A stretch of DNA of 64,000 nucleotides from Saturnia japonica (lineage: Eukaryota; Arthropoda; Insecta; Lepidoptera; Saturniidae), in NCBI GenBank assembly GCA_033032175.1, contig CM065304.1, forward strand, positions 16,678,001 to 16,742,000, given 5' to 3'. This document shows positions 1 through 11,149 of the stretch, piece by piece (the first letter of the stretch is position 1; the number at the start of each line of letters is the position of its first letter). Made by a program: the position numbers and the translations under genes. The notes under the pieces are model-generated. The model had not been told where the DNA came from and ran no database searches. It worked only from the letters and a program-made list of their open reading frames with translations.

Positions 1-2190
1 TGCGGCATTGCCAAAATGATATCGTGGCTTTCTTTATTTTAATTTCACGATGTTTTGCTCAATTCAGTTTACTGTCCAAATGTATACCTAGGTATTTGAC
101 TTCCTCAGACAGTTTTAGTCGTATTTCGAACAGGAATGGAAGTCGATAAATTCCTAAATTTCTTTTGTTTGTAAACGTTACTAGTACTGTTTTATTTGGA
201 TTCATGGTTAATCCTTTATCTGTACACGATATATTTCTACGATCTTTAATGCATTGTTCATGATATTGCATGCCACACTCGCAAAGTGACCTGAAATGAG
301 TATGGCAAGACCATCTGCATAGCTTATCGTGAAGAAGAGTTGGGCGTTGAAACTGGTGATCAGATCATTTGCCACCAGATTCCATAGTAGTGGTGGCAAA
401 ACTCCGCCCTGTAGGCATCCTCTTGCCACTACACCCCTAGACTCGCCGCATATATCAACACGTACTGCCCTGTGTTTTAGCATATTGATGATCCAATCGA
501 CCAACGTCACATCGACTCCATGCTTCTGCAAGGCTATGCTGATGCTATTAAAATTTGTTTTGTCGAAAGCCCCTTCTATATCGAAGAAGGCAGCCAGACA
601 ATGTGTTTTGTTTATTAAATCCCGTTCTATCTTGGTAACCGCTACATGTAGTGCTGATTCGGTGGATTTAGCTGCGCTATACGCATGTTATTGTGGATGT
701 AAAGGTGAAGTTTTAAGTATATAGTCTCTTATGTGCCGGTAAATAGTATTTCTAGTGTTTTTAGTACAATAGACGTTACACTGATCGGCCTATATTATTT
801 AGCTTCAGTATAGTCGCTTTTGCCTGGTTTTGGTATAAATAGGTCTCTGACCTCTCTGGTCAATGGTAAATAACGGAAATAACTGAATAATGGTAAATAA
901 CGGAGAGCCAAACATGTCCTGAATATGATTGTGAGAATCCCGATTAGGTAAGGTGCACCCCAACATAAGAGGCCCTGGAAAATACCATCTATACCTGGCG
1001 ATTTGTATGGTTGTAACGTATTTATTGCCCAGTTTACTTTATTGTCAGTTACAACCGTTTGTGCGATTGAACAGTCTGCCTCCGTGTGCGTAATGATGCT
1101 GGTTAATTGCCAGTTGGTTGTTTTGTCCATGTGATATCCCGGGAAATGTGTTTGAAGTAAAAATTCATGTGTTTCTGTTATTGTTATCGTGTAGGTATTA
1201 TCAGGCTTTTTCAAGGACCTAATTTCCCGGTTTGGTTGGGCAGCTAGAATCTTCCTAACTCTCTTAGCTTTACCGTTTGCTTCTTTCTATATTCGTACAA
1301 AAGTTTTACCACTTAGGCGATTTGTGCGACGAATACACTTTTTATATTCGGCTTGCGCCCTCTTGTATTCGTGCTAATCTTTGTCATCATATGTGTTCTT
1401 AGATCTGTTAAATAATCTGCGTACCTTATATTTGAGTCTTTCCAGTTTATTGGACCAACCTTGCTTGCCCGTATCCTTCTCTTCTAACACTGTGAGAGGG
1501 CAGGCTTCTTCAAAGCTTTTGGTAACGCTTGTTGTTAAGTGTTGAACAGCTTCTTCTATTTCTGCTGTATTTGTTAAATTTAATCCCACTTTATCTGCAC
1601 TTAAACGCTGTTTTAAGGAATTTACAAACAACGCCTTATCGGTTTTTCGCGGGTTACGTGTGAATGTTGCTATTATTTTGTTTAGTATTATCTCGTATCT
1701 GATCCACCTATGATCAGAACAGGATGATTCATCAGCTACCCTCCAATTCTGTACGAAATCAGCGCAGTTGCCTGTTAATATAGTTATATCTATAATAGTG
1801 CGGCAGTGCTTCGTTACAAAAGTTGATTTCGTCCCCTTATTTGCTATGAAGAGGGTAGTGGTAAAAAGAAAATTAACCAACTCATCGCCTCTATTGTTAG
1901 ATATTGGCATACCCCATATAGGATGATGCGCATTGGTGTCAGCTGAGTTTATAAGTTTATAATTGTTTGATTCACATTTACTTATCAAATCCGAGAAGTT
2001 TTTCGTAGGGATATTCTCGTCAGAGGTCATGTAAGCTGATGCTATCATCACGTCTTCGGTAACACCCCCGAGAACGCCTTGGAGTCTAACAGTTGTCAGA
2101 TCTCTGTAACAGAACTCGGTTAAAGGCAATGCTCTTATATTACGTGGTATGTATATGCATCTACGTGGATTAGTATGGTCTTGTTGTTGT
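1..2190 (-). pseudogene. ORF2 remnant: AP endonuclease plus reverse transcriptase
   Basis: The endonuclease (about 2190-1374) contains the blocks DTNAHHPIWGMP, TIIDITIL and SSCSDHRWIRYE, the usual AP-endonuclease motifs. RT follows in separate frames. First comes SPGIDGI with IPKPGKSDYTEAK (about 1030-795), then AFFDIEGAFDKT with its catalytic aspartate (about 590-550), then QGGVLPPLLWNL, and finally VKYLGIHLDSKLN before a stop near 60. The catalytic box at 310-321 reads YADG where YADD is expected, so the last catalytic aspartate is lost. The protein would make the DNA nick and copy the element RNA at the target. Several frameshifts and stops show it is non-functional. The C-terminal part lies off the window. 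Confidence 0.88.
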
Positions 2191-2239
2191 TTTTCTCCAG
2201 CACTCTGTGCTGGTTAGCCGTTGCAGTGTGACTGTGCTG

Positions 2240-3410
2240 AAGGTTGCATTGTACAACGTCAAAGTTCAGAGGATTTTGGGTCGTCATCATTTTGGCTTCC
2301 CTCTTCCTCCTCCGACTCCAATTTTAAGTCCAAAACCTACTCCAACTTCTCACACGCCTTCTCAACTTCCCTGGAGCATGGGGATTTTGGCGACGAGTGA
2401 AGTATCATTGAAGGTTAGTTTGCAGAGCTGTTGTCGAGAACCTTCACACCACTGGGACCTGGTTGTGGATTCGGTCGCAGTCATGTGCCAGTGTAACGGG
2501 TTACGTCTAGTAAGGTTCCGTCTGCTCCGTAGAATCTCACATATACGTTCCCCTAGTTACAAGCCAGTCTACGTCCTCTCTCTATTATTTCAGGTACTAG
2601 ACTTTCTGAAATGCCTAGATCGACGAAAAGGATGTCGTTATATTGCATATTGTGTGAGTAAACCGTCCAAGTGTCTATTTGTACTCATTTGTTTTGGTCT
2701 GCTAGTAACAGGCTCGTGTCATCCAAGGAGTTAGTACTGTCGGAGATAAAAATGGCTGCACGGACCTTCTTCGTGAGCTAACCTTGTTTTATCACCTTGA
2801 GAACCTAGGACATGTTGTTATCGGTAGTTTTTCTATAGCTTCTGTTAGCCACCTTAGTGATGCATCATCCTCACACCACAGTTGTTCTTTTTGTCGGTTC
2901 AGTTCTGACCGGGGCCTGTACAGATTTAGAAATCGCTATGGCCGCGCGCTTCTGGTGATTATGCCCTGTCTCTTCGGGCAAGTCCGTCGATCCCGCCACC
3001 GGGGCATGCGGTACAGGGTTGGACATCTCTGTGTATTTTATTTGTTGCCTTTGTTTATAGAAGGCGCTCGGACCAGGGGCATTCGTAACAGGGGTGCCAG
3101 TTACTGGAGCCACTTGTTGTTCGCCTGCACGTCTTTGCTGCCTTCTTTGTTTCTTCCTGAGCTTTCTAGTGTTCTTACCCTCCGGAACGTTAGCCACCTT
3201 GAGGGCTCGAACTTGGGTGCTCGAAAGTCCGGCCATTGGCTGTGAGTCTCCCTACCAAGCTCTTTTGTTCTTATTTTTTCCTTTCGGTTTCACAACCTTC
3301 CAGGCAGCTGTATTAGATTGGGGGACTGTGAAGACCACCTCCAAGTCTTTTACCGCCTCCTCTACTGAGAGGGGTGTGCTTACATCTAATTTTTTTAAAG
3401 AATTCTCCAT
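2240..3410 (-). pseudogene. ORF1 (gag-like) remnant of the LOA-like element
   Basis: An ATG at 3410 opens a frame beginning MENSLKKLDVSTPLSVEE. An in-frame TAG at 3252-3254 interrupts it, and the same frame then continues from 3236 to a stop at 2871. This stretch is basic (KLRKKQRRQQRR), like the N-terminal nucleic-acid-binding part of LINE ORF1 proteins. Further matches appear in other frames downstream: SLRWLTEAIEKLP, then VRAAIFISD and DTWTVYSHN. Their wording recalls the DUF4780 domain of LOA-type ORF1 proteins. At least two frameshifts are therefore needed to join it. ORF1 proteins coat the element RNA. The family link is recalled from motif style only; ORF1 position and strand fit the ORF2 next to it. 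Confidence 0.6.
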
Positions 3411-4193
3411 GTTGTGTTAGTTTTTATTTTCATTATTCCGGTTCCCCACCCTCCACGAAGTCCGCACCACGAGGATGTATTGCTATACACCAGGGCTACC
3501 GGTCCGATATAGAAAGGGTAATTGCGTAGCCCACGAGTTTGAACGGCACTACCTAAGCCGATGTTGACACACCCAGCGTTCGGCGTGCTCCGCCGGCTGC
3601 AGACCCCATCAATCCTCCCCTCTAGCTACGGCAGCTGAGGGCCAACCGTCATGCGGTTTTGCCACGTTTGGCTAGACCAGTGGCCCCCCGTTTTGAGGAA
3701 AATTCACACCAAGGAGGAATGTTGCGGAAGATACGACTGTCCGCTCAGCCACCAGAGCAGTTGCATCCCCTCTTACGGGCCCGTACGCACAGCATCAAAA
3801 GCGTAAGTGGTCCCTCCGCCCACCTGCCAATCATTTATTTATTTGATGACAGGCCCACGAAGCGGGACCACATTGCTTCGTAGCGGATAGTATTCATGAT
3901 ATTGGATAGGATGAGAAGTGGTATTAGTCCTGATAAGATCCAACCCCCTGCCGGCGCTGACGATATCTGTGAGTGGAGAAGAAAATCTCCATCCCGCGCA
4001 CACCAGCACCAGCAGAGAGATGAGTCCCACCCAGACCTAGGTCAGGAAACAAGGGAATGGGGAAGGAATTGGACAAGAGGTTGAAGGTTAGGATGATGAA
4101 TGGATCGGGTAGAGAAAGTAACCCCTCCGTCTTTATCCAGGCTTGGGACTGACACAGTAGACAGCTGTTCCATGGCCATATCTGCTACTGGGG
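3411..4193 (-). other. Probable 5' leader of the LOA-like element
   Basis: This stretch is richer in G+C than the surrounding DNA and lies directly upstream of the ORF1 start. It ends where mariner-like sequence begins near 4194. It contains a small inverted repeat, ACGAAGC (3858-3864) with GCTTCGT (3875-3881), that could form a hairpin. No convincing reading frame is present. Assigning it as 5' leader rests on position and composition. Confidence 0.45.
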
Positions 4194-4810
4194 CGACGTT
4201 AAGCCAGCCGCTAACTCAGACGTGGTTTGCGATGTATCCGGTTACACGATCATCTTTAATTGTTCATTATCAACTAGGGTCTCTGGCCGTCCACGGGGTT
4301 TGTTTTTTAGGCAAAAATTTACAGAACGTAAACGTTGGAACCAAAAACATACCGTGCTTTCTTTTATAGTATCTTTCCCATATATAATTAATCCTTCGAG
4401 CTGTTTCTGCAGTGTCGATACCACGGTGGAACTCACATACGTAAATAACGCGATATTTTATGTTTTCCATTTTGTGAAAATAAGTATTTAGTTTAGTATT
4501 TAACAAAGAATTTCAATTAAAATACAGTTCAGTATGGGTTTTAGTAGACAATTCTTGAATCATTTTTTTATATTTTGTATAAAAGAAAAGATCTCCGGTA
4601 CCCGGACTAGGCAAAGAGCCTGTGACTCGGGTAAAATAAAGAATAAGAATGATGTCAAAGAAAAAATCAAATGGTACAAAAATCAAATTAATCACTAAAT
4701 TCGAAACACAATTACACAAGCCTAAATTTGAATTTCCTAACCAAACGCCAGATATTTGAGATCAAAGTGGTAAGTTCAAAAAAAGGCCAATTCCATATGT
4801 AAGGTCCTAA
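4194..4810 (-). mobile_element. Mariner element, 5' half only
   Basis: The right edge is a mariner terminal repeat: on the minus strand it begins TTAGGACCTTACATATG at 4810 and is followed outside by the TA target dinucleotide (4811-4812). The same outer sequence, with small differences, opens the copy at 38894. The transposase start lies inside, and the homology stops abruptly near 4194, next to the LOA-like element. The second half is absent here. The simplest reading is that the LOA-like element landed inside this mariner, so the other half may lie left of position 1; a plain deletion is the alternative. Confidence 0.82.
4196..4470 (-). pseudogene. Mariner transposase, N-terminal DNA-binding part
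   Basis: The ATG at 4470 opens MENIKYRVIYVCEFHRG, the usual start of this mariner group. After a frameshift near the TARRINYIWE block comes ESTVCFWFQRL and KNKPRGRPETLVDN, i.e. the helix-turn-helix and linker that bind the terminal repeat. The match ends at SQTTSELAAGL, shortly before the catalytic domain. None of the three catalytic aspartates is present, and there is a stop after KMIV. It is a dead fragment of about 90 codons from a protein normally near 345 residues. Confidence 0.85.
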
Positions 4811-5570
4811 TATAAAACGAGTTATGTCAAATAGTAAACGTCGGTGAACTGTACGACCCTTAACAACGTTCAAACTCGCTCAACCGATTCTAACCTGATG
4901 GAAAGTCTAAACGTTTTGCAACGAAGATCTTCCTGTATATATACCTAATAGTTTTGTTAAGGTTTAACATAACTAAGTAAACATCTGAATATTTTTCGTC
5001 AACATTTAGAAATTATTAGCTTAACAAATTTGTAAAAAAAAAAACAGTATTTCCATTAGTTTTTATTCTCGTTCTTATATGAAAGAAGCAAATACATTAT
5101 AGTCATGTATGTGGCTTTAATACTGTAGTTTTGAATGGAATTACTTAATTTCCTTTGTTTCATAGTAACATCGTGTCCGAAGTGATTTCAGCTAGAAAGC
5201 CGGCGCTAGGTCTAATGTGAATAAAATAGTGACTAGCAACTGGGATCAGAATCGCCTCTGAGGTGCTCATATTTATAAACACTAAACTAGCAATAATGTA
5301 TTTCTTTGGTTTTTATTTTTAAAATAGTACCTAAAGTTTTTTTATCTAGTTGACAATACTGTTAGCCATAGGGGGTCTGAAGCCACAGACGGCTTTTACA
5401 TCATCACCGTGGCTTGGGGACGAGCGTTTCAGGCACTTAGCCGCGAAAGCGTGGCAACATGCTCAAGTATCTACATTGGCTGTACTCGAAAAGTGACACT
5501 CATAAGCAATAAATATGCCACTATAGTGGATGTTACACGTAGTATATTATAGTGATCGCGATCCAGTTAG
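4811..5570 (+). other. Unassigned stretch
   Basis: AT-rich DNA without a credible reading frame. Positions 5370-5470 are relatively GC-rich and may belong to an old repeat, but I do not recognise it. Confidence 0.4.
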
Positions 5571-5571
5571 A

Positions 5572-5660
5572 CAGGCCTCGTGGCGCAGTGGTATTTAACG
5601 CTACTATTGAGCCGAGAGGTCGCGGGTTCGATCTTCATTTTCTGAATTTAAATAACATAG
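5572..5660 (+). repeat. tRNA-like SINE head or tRNA pseudogene
   Basis: The segment has a Pol III-type A box (TGGCGCAGTGG) and B box (GGTTCGATC) at tRNA-like spacing, about 35 bases apart. There is no clean cloverleaf with a CCA-proximal stem, and the sequence runs into AT-rich DNA, so a SINE head is likelier than a working tRNA gene. Confidence 0.6.
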
Positions 5661-7635
5661 TTGTGAAGGTTTCACTTCTACCATGTGTGAATTGCACACA
5701 TAATTTTTTTACTACACGCAAGTAATAGTTTTTATTCATATCAGGCATGTTAAGATAAAATGATCATAAAAATGCATGAATTGTAGGAATACATTACAGT
5801 TATATATCAAGTACTCTAAAATATTTATGTCCAATCTCATCTATGCATTACAAATATTTGTTAGTTTTCCCTCTAGTAGGTAACTTCAGAAATATTTATA
5901 TGAAGTGATGTTTACTATGCGATATTATTCGAGTATGACGATATGCAAAATTTTTGGGTCCTAGTGCGGAAGTTCTCAAGCTTATAATGACTGCAATCAA
6001 CCACAAAATATTTAGGCAACAAGTTATCGACTACGTACCTACTACTAGTAACAACAGAAAAACACATGCTTATGAAATGGCTTGTCACTATATTTTAAAA
6101 TTAAACAGGTACAAAGTGAAAGTATGAAATCACTAATAACAATTTTTCTCTGAATTGTTGATGCATTACTCTTCATATTATTGGTGTACTTCTCATCTAA
6201 GGGCACATAACTATTGCGTGACAATATCAAATAATATGATAGACGTTCGTTAGTTAATCGATTACAATGATTAGATTTCATTATTATCATTTCTGAAAAT
6301 GCTGACTAGCACATATAAGTAGCTCCAAATCATACTGTTAACTGAGGAGCATTTTTACAAAAGCGGATATATTTCTTTAGGTATAAAATACCAAAATTAT
6401 ACTATAGAAAGTACTATATGCATTTAGCACGCAGTGATACCCAACACAAGAATGCCATGGTAAACTCGAAAACTCCCGCGATCGTCTAGGAAACCTTAGT
6501 CGATTGTGAGAGTTACATGAGAGATTACTTCATGATTAGTTAAGTACATAACAAATATTATGATGATGGTAATATATCGCACCCTCGCAACACTGTCATT
6601 TTTGCAATATTTCCCAAAATGACCAGTATATATTATCTCAGCTAAAGTACTATTGCACTCGGTTTTTTTTAAATTAAAGGTAAAAGTAGAGGTAATAACC
6701 TAGCCTTATCTAAATCAGCTGGTGTTAATATTTTATATGATACTAAAATTGTAAATGGTTATTCTAAAAAGATTTTTTTTTATTGACAAAGTGATACGAT
6801 ACACATATCAAGGTTCAACAATGAAGTTGCAAGGTAAACGGGTCATGGCGTAAGGTGATTCGGGCTCTGTGACCCACATCGTCACAATAATACGCTTCCG
6901 CCTAGCGCCGCGCAATTAAGCCTTACACCAGACATAAAAAATTACCGAAACAAAAGCGTGGCTGCACCCACCCCAACCCAGTCTCCCACCGTTACAATTT
7001 ATCATAGCAAATAAAAATACGCGGAATTAAAAAGAAAAGGACGAAGACATCGAAACAAAAACAAGGGCAAAATATCCAAAATGTATTACTACTATATTTT
7101 TACATCCGCCTCGGTTGTGACACGGGTGGCAGTTTTAAGCGTTTCAACCAATCACGAAATATTGTTGCGGTGATTAACTTTTTATTGTTCACTTCAGAAC
7201 ATCAATCTTTTGAGTTGTAGGAATGTAGGTAAAAGAATATAGATAAAAAATTAGGAAAATTAAATTGTTTTATCGAATATCTATCTAATACAATCATAGA
7301 TGTAGTATATATTAAATCTATAAATTTAATCTAATACTATTAAGTGAGCAATTCTTGTTTATAATATGTAATTGGTGTCTCGGAAACGGCCCCAACGATT
7401 TGGATGAAACTTTGTATTTAGATAATGTTTTACATTCCAAGTTTGCAATACAGTACAATATACTTTCAGTTTATTAAAAAATCACAATTCTGTAGACTCG
7501 TGGTCCACACCTTTTTTTAAAACGTGGGTGCTATTATTATAAAACTATAAATTGCCATTAAAACAGATACATTCACAGATGCAGCTGCATACTAAAAACT
7601 AAATGACGATTTTATCTAAAAGTACAACTAATAAC
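5661..7635 (+). other. Unassigned stretch with one repeat-like tail
   Basis: No credible gene. Positions 6800-7010 are less AT-rich than their surroundings but unrecognised. About 7370-7450 resembles the tail of a common lepidopteran interspersed repeat (wording like GGTGTCTCGGAAACGGC). The rest is AT-rich and featureless to me. Confidence 0.4.
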
Positions 7636-7659
7636 TATATATATATATATATATATATA
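7636..7659 (+). repeat. (TA)n microsatellite, about 12 units
   Basis: An uninterrupted TA run lies just left of the viral-like helicase remnant. Confidence 0.95.
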
Positions 7660-7680
7660 AAAGATTTTTATTACTTATCA

Positions 7681-8512
7681 CTAGAGGTGTTTTGATGTTA
7701 GTATGTTTACACATGGTGAGGTATTAGAGATTATAGTCTTAATGTCAGTCACGTCACCATGTTTCAAAGCCAGCTTGTAGTCCACAATATCTTGTGCCGA
7801 GGCACTCACCACTCGACGGATGGATCTGCCAATCGCGTCCTCGGCTACGTAGGTATAATAGACACAGATCTCGGTGTGCCTCGAAACAGCCACGATAGCG
7901 TGGTATACAGTATCGTGGATCTATAGTTTCCTCCCCTTGGTCTGGAGGATCACCACCGATTTAAAGGTCAATACCTGGGACTCATGAATCGTCAGGATGC
8001 GCGACCCCTCCCCTGTCCCGAAGCCCTTGCTGATTAGAGCTTTCTTCTCCACCTGAGTGTGCACCAGGTAGAAGATATCGGGTGGGTTTGGGGTATTAGC
8101 GCGTCCGAGTAACCCTCGAGTCTCAGAGATCTCACTGTCGGTTTCGATGCATTTATACTGTCCTAGACCCCACTGAACGTGTAGGCCACATCCATCGGGT
8201 TCCTGTGGCTGCAGGGAAACTGCTTAGTTATTTCGGCGACTGCAGTTAGTCGGCAGTATGACATCTCGAAAAGTTTCTCCCGGTCGATGTAGGAAAGCTG
8301 GTTGAAGTCACCAGTGAGGAGGATTTTGCTTGCACTCGCCAGTCGGGTGGCAGTCAGGGTTACCTCGAAATTGTTCATTAGAGCCTCGTCCACGATTAAA
8401 CGCGGACGTTTCTCGTACTCCTTAAAACCATTTACGAGTATAGAGGCCATGATATGCTCTCTTTTCTCGGGTTTGCTGCCATGCGTCTGCACCAGATTTT
8501 CCTGAATATCTT
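7681..8512 (-). pseudogene. Endogenous viral element: SF1 helicase of an alphavirus-like RNA virus
   Basis: On the minus strand two frames carry ordered superfamily-1 helicase motifs. Motif II is IVDEALM (VDEAL at 8379-8393) and motif III is LLTGDFNQLSYIDR (GDFNQ at 8298-8312). A motif IV-like block, FYLVHTQVEKK, follows; motif V is LTIHESQ (about 7976-8000); motif VI is AVSRHTEICVYYT (7852-7890). This set is typical of the Viral_helicase1 family, which unwinds RNA during replication in alphavirus-like viruses; the virga/nege-like group is my best guess. Breaks: a frameshift near 8165, a stop near 7921, the expected motif V glycine replaced by valine, and no Walker A region because homology starts near 8512. 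No methyltransferase or polymerase piece is seen. It is an old insertion, not a working gene. Confidence 0.85.
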
Positions 8513-9180
8513 TTGCTCAGCTGAAGCGGGCGATGACTGATCAATGGGTCTACGATGGACCCTCCCACCGTCGAGAGTGACCCATTACGCCTGCACTTAC
8601 GCCCATTTGCTCAGGCTTATAACCGGTAGACTGCCACCCTCCTTGTTGTTTTCCACGCAGCAAGGCTGACGTGGTTGAAGTGACCTCTCCACAGATACAT
8701 TGCATCGCCTGGGACGCACTTAGGGAAATACAGGGCTGCCCAAGATCCTCTCGGCTTAACCGACATAATCCACAGGAACGACATGTCAATACGTGCGGTG
8801 TCTGGTCAGCTGCAGGTACCTTGTGCACATTCAGGTTACACCCAAAACACGCCTAACGGGGGCCCCGTACCAGGTTTGATTTCGGAGTTTCCCGTTTTCA
8901 AGCCAACTTAGGCTAAACGGTCTGTCACCACCGAGTCCGCCATACTCAATGAATATCAATACGAGTTGACATTCGTGGCAGGACAGACTGTGGTTGTACG
9001 AAAATAGGAATCAAAAGAATGCAAGGAGATTTGGGTATGATAGGAATAGAGAGGGTATAGGATACTAATGTTACGGTGAAAGGAATATATAAATATGTAT
9101 AACATTAGTACCTCGAGGAAGCCGGGGTTGCATTCCCGAGTACTCATCTAACTTCATCGGACAGGAAAAAAAGGTGATGC
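8513..9180 (+). other. Unassigned stretch, GC-rich to about 8950
   Basis: Composition differs clearly from the AT-rich background up to about 8950. A minus-strand frame (8550-8828) is open but has no motif I recognise. It could be a fragment of another retroelement or more of the captured sequence; neither can be shown. Confidence 0.35.
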
Positions 9181-9440
9181 ATAGCCACTTACTGAATAAT
9201 TATTATAACAATAATTATTAAAAACCTTTTGCTAATAATCGTAACAAGTCTAACTTTAATCCGTACAAAATATGTGGTTATTGCAAAAATCACGGTCATT
9301 TAATAACCGAGTGTCGCAAACTCAAGTATCGAAACAATTATAACAACTATCAGCGTAATTCTAATCCCATGTCAATTTCACATGTACCAAACTCAACGGG
9401 TAATAATTCCAAAGTGCATATTTATTGAGAAGATAATGAA
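9181..9440 (+). pseudogene. Gag remnant with zinc knuckle
   Basis: The frame contains CGYCKNHGHLITEC, a CX2CX4HX4C nucleocapsid knuckle that would bind element RNA. It is preceded by an asparagine-rich stretch and followed by CRKLKYR-type basic residues, then stops near 9428. Everything upstream (matrix and capsid) is missing. Confidence 0.8.
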
Positions 9441-9570
9441 AGTAATAATTTAAACTAAAAATAGTTTCGGTTACGTGTCTGCCGGAACTTTGTAATACGC
9501 ATAATAACACAAACACTTCTGCTTATAAGAATAAATCCCGTGTTCCTAAGTTTTCCCAAACAAGGATGAC

Positions 9571-10850
9571 ATATAATCTATACATATAAAATGCTTTGTC
9601 CTGAATGACTGACTGACGGATCAACGCACAGCCTAAACCGCTGATCGTAGAGACCTTAAACTTAGAGGGTGTGTTTTTTGTATGACGTAGGTATCCGATA
9701 ACAAAGGATTTTCTGAAATTCTACCCCTAAGGGGGTGAAAAAGGGGGGCAAATTTTGTATGGGACAACGTGATTCCTTGGTCCAATCTATTTCAAATTTT
9801 GCATAAACCTTTATTAACAGAATTGATGGAAGACGCGTTTCGTATTTTATTGAAATTCATCCCCTGACTGGGTAAAAAAGGTGTAGACAGCTATTTTGGC
9901 GGTGATTTGCTTCGAAGTTGATATCAATACTCCTTAGTGCTTTTGATTTAAATTAAAAAAAATGTATTGGCCATTATTATATATAAAATAAGTCATCAAT
10001 AGGATATATATATATATATCTCTTATACATGAGCCACAATAAAGTATTTTAGCATTTTTTTTTTGTTGTAGATTAAAAATTAATTTATGAGCATTATTTT
10101 TAATCAAGACATATTAATCCTTACGTACAAAAGTTACTTCATCATAAAGACAATTTATAATGAGGATAAACTTCGTTTTATTTGGACGCATATTTTGAGA
10201 GATAATACAAAATTAAAATAATTCAACACTCGGCTCGGTTTTATGTCTATAGTAATTAGAAGCGCGAACGAGCCCCGCGATGCTGCGATGTGACTATCTG
10301 GCCGCCCGATAAAAATATTGTCTTTATTGAAGTACTAGCTGTGCCTGTGGCATACAGAATGCCCGCGCGAATATTGCTCCCCCGCTCCCGGCTATTTTAA
10401 AGACAAGAAAGGTGTTTTTTGTAGGTCTTTTAATGCCTATAATTATGTAGTACATTAATTTGCTATATCTCTTATGGTTTACTCAGAATAATCCATTTAA
10501 GCACCCGATTTGATTCACCATAACTAGTTTTTTTATTTGTGCGAAACCGTAATTCTTTTTCTAAAATAAAAGTTACTCCCTATATCATCAGCTATTTATC
10601 AGTGAAAGTCCCGTCAAAATCGGTCCAACCGTTTAGAAGATTACCCGGAACAAACAGACAGACAAATATTAAAATAATGGGTGTTTTTGTTATAGGTTTC
10701 GTATATACTTTCATAAGCATTTAGTAAAAAACTGTTATTTTGACATTACAAACAGACACTTCAATTTGATTAATTGTACAGATTATAAATCATCAATCAG
10801 TGATTTCTTCTAAATTATATGCGGGTGAAACCGCGGGGCACAGCTAGTCG
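9571..10850 (+). repeat. Composite interspersed repeat inserted in the gypsy element
   Basis: The insertion opens with the TGACTGACTGACGG type of repeat start. It contains an internal block (10084-10220) shared with 32620-32790, then the separate repeat at 10334-10783, and ends in GTGAAACCGCGGGGCACAG followed by CTAGT, the reverse complement of an ACTAGCTGTG head. Gypsy gag lies to its left and protease to its right. The exact class (SINE, Helitron or LINE tail) is undecided. Confidence 0.6.
10334..10783 (+). repeat. Dispersed repeat, ACTAGCTGTG family, copy 1
   Basis: It starts ACTAGCTGTG and ends TTAATTGTACAGAT. Shared inner blocks include GTGAAAGTCCCGTCAAAATC, CCGGAACAAACAGACAG and TGACATTACAAACAGACAC. 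The same blocks recur at 22256, 28497, 54443 and 60411. It is non-coding and about 450 bp long. Confidence 0.85.
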
Positions 10851-11149
10851 TAATAATAAATATGTTGCGGAAACTTCTTCAACAAAACGAGTGTTCACTA
10901 AAGCCCCAATAAGTTCATCGCTCTTGTGGCCAATTCACGGTTGCACAGATCGATAATACGGCTCAGTCTAAATTTTCTAACACTCATAACAATAAGGTCA
11001 CGAGACCTGAAGGTGAACCCTTACTAAAATAGATCTCTCATCTTGTATTACATCGAGTTCTTTTTCTAGAGATTGTTTGCGTGAGAAACCCTACACTATA
11101 AATAATGTCAATAATAAAATATAAGTACCTCATGTATTTTTAAAAACGA

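Larger units (their letters stand above)
1..4193 (-). mobile_element. Decayed non-LTR retrotransposon, LOA/Bilbo-like, 3' end outside window
   Basis: Read on the minus strand, the pieces lie in the order 5' leader, ORF1, endonuclease, reverse transcriptase, as expected for a two-ORF Jockey-superfamily LINE. Stops and frameshifts interrupt both ORFs, so the copy is dead. The endonuclease and RT wording (PRNIRALPLTEF, then IPKPGKSDYTEAK) and an ORF1 resembling the DUF4780 type suggest the LOA/Bilbo group; I and R1 relatives are alternatives. The 3' end lies beyond position 1. The 5' limit near 4193 is where mariner-like sequence begins. Being a LINE is close to certain; the clade is a judgement. 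Confidence 0.85.

Noticed and set aside
329..724. Plus-strand 131-codon open frame
   Set aside because: It is the complement of the LINE reverse transcriptase on the minus strand, whose motifs are clear.
2207..3420. Three plus-strand frames of 108-175 codons
   Set aside because: They lie opposite the LINE ORF1 remnant and show no motif of their own.
5572..5642. Functional tRNA gene
   Set aside because: A and B boxes are present, but the acceptor stem does not close convincingly and the sequence continues as a SINE would.
8550..8828. Additional viral protein next to the helicase
   Set aside because: The frame is open but has no recognised replicase, capsid or zinc motif; composition explains it equally well.
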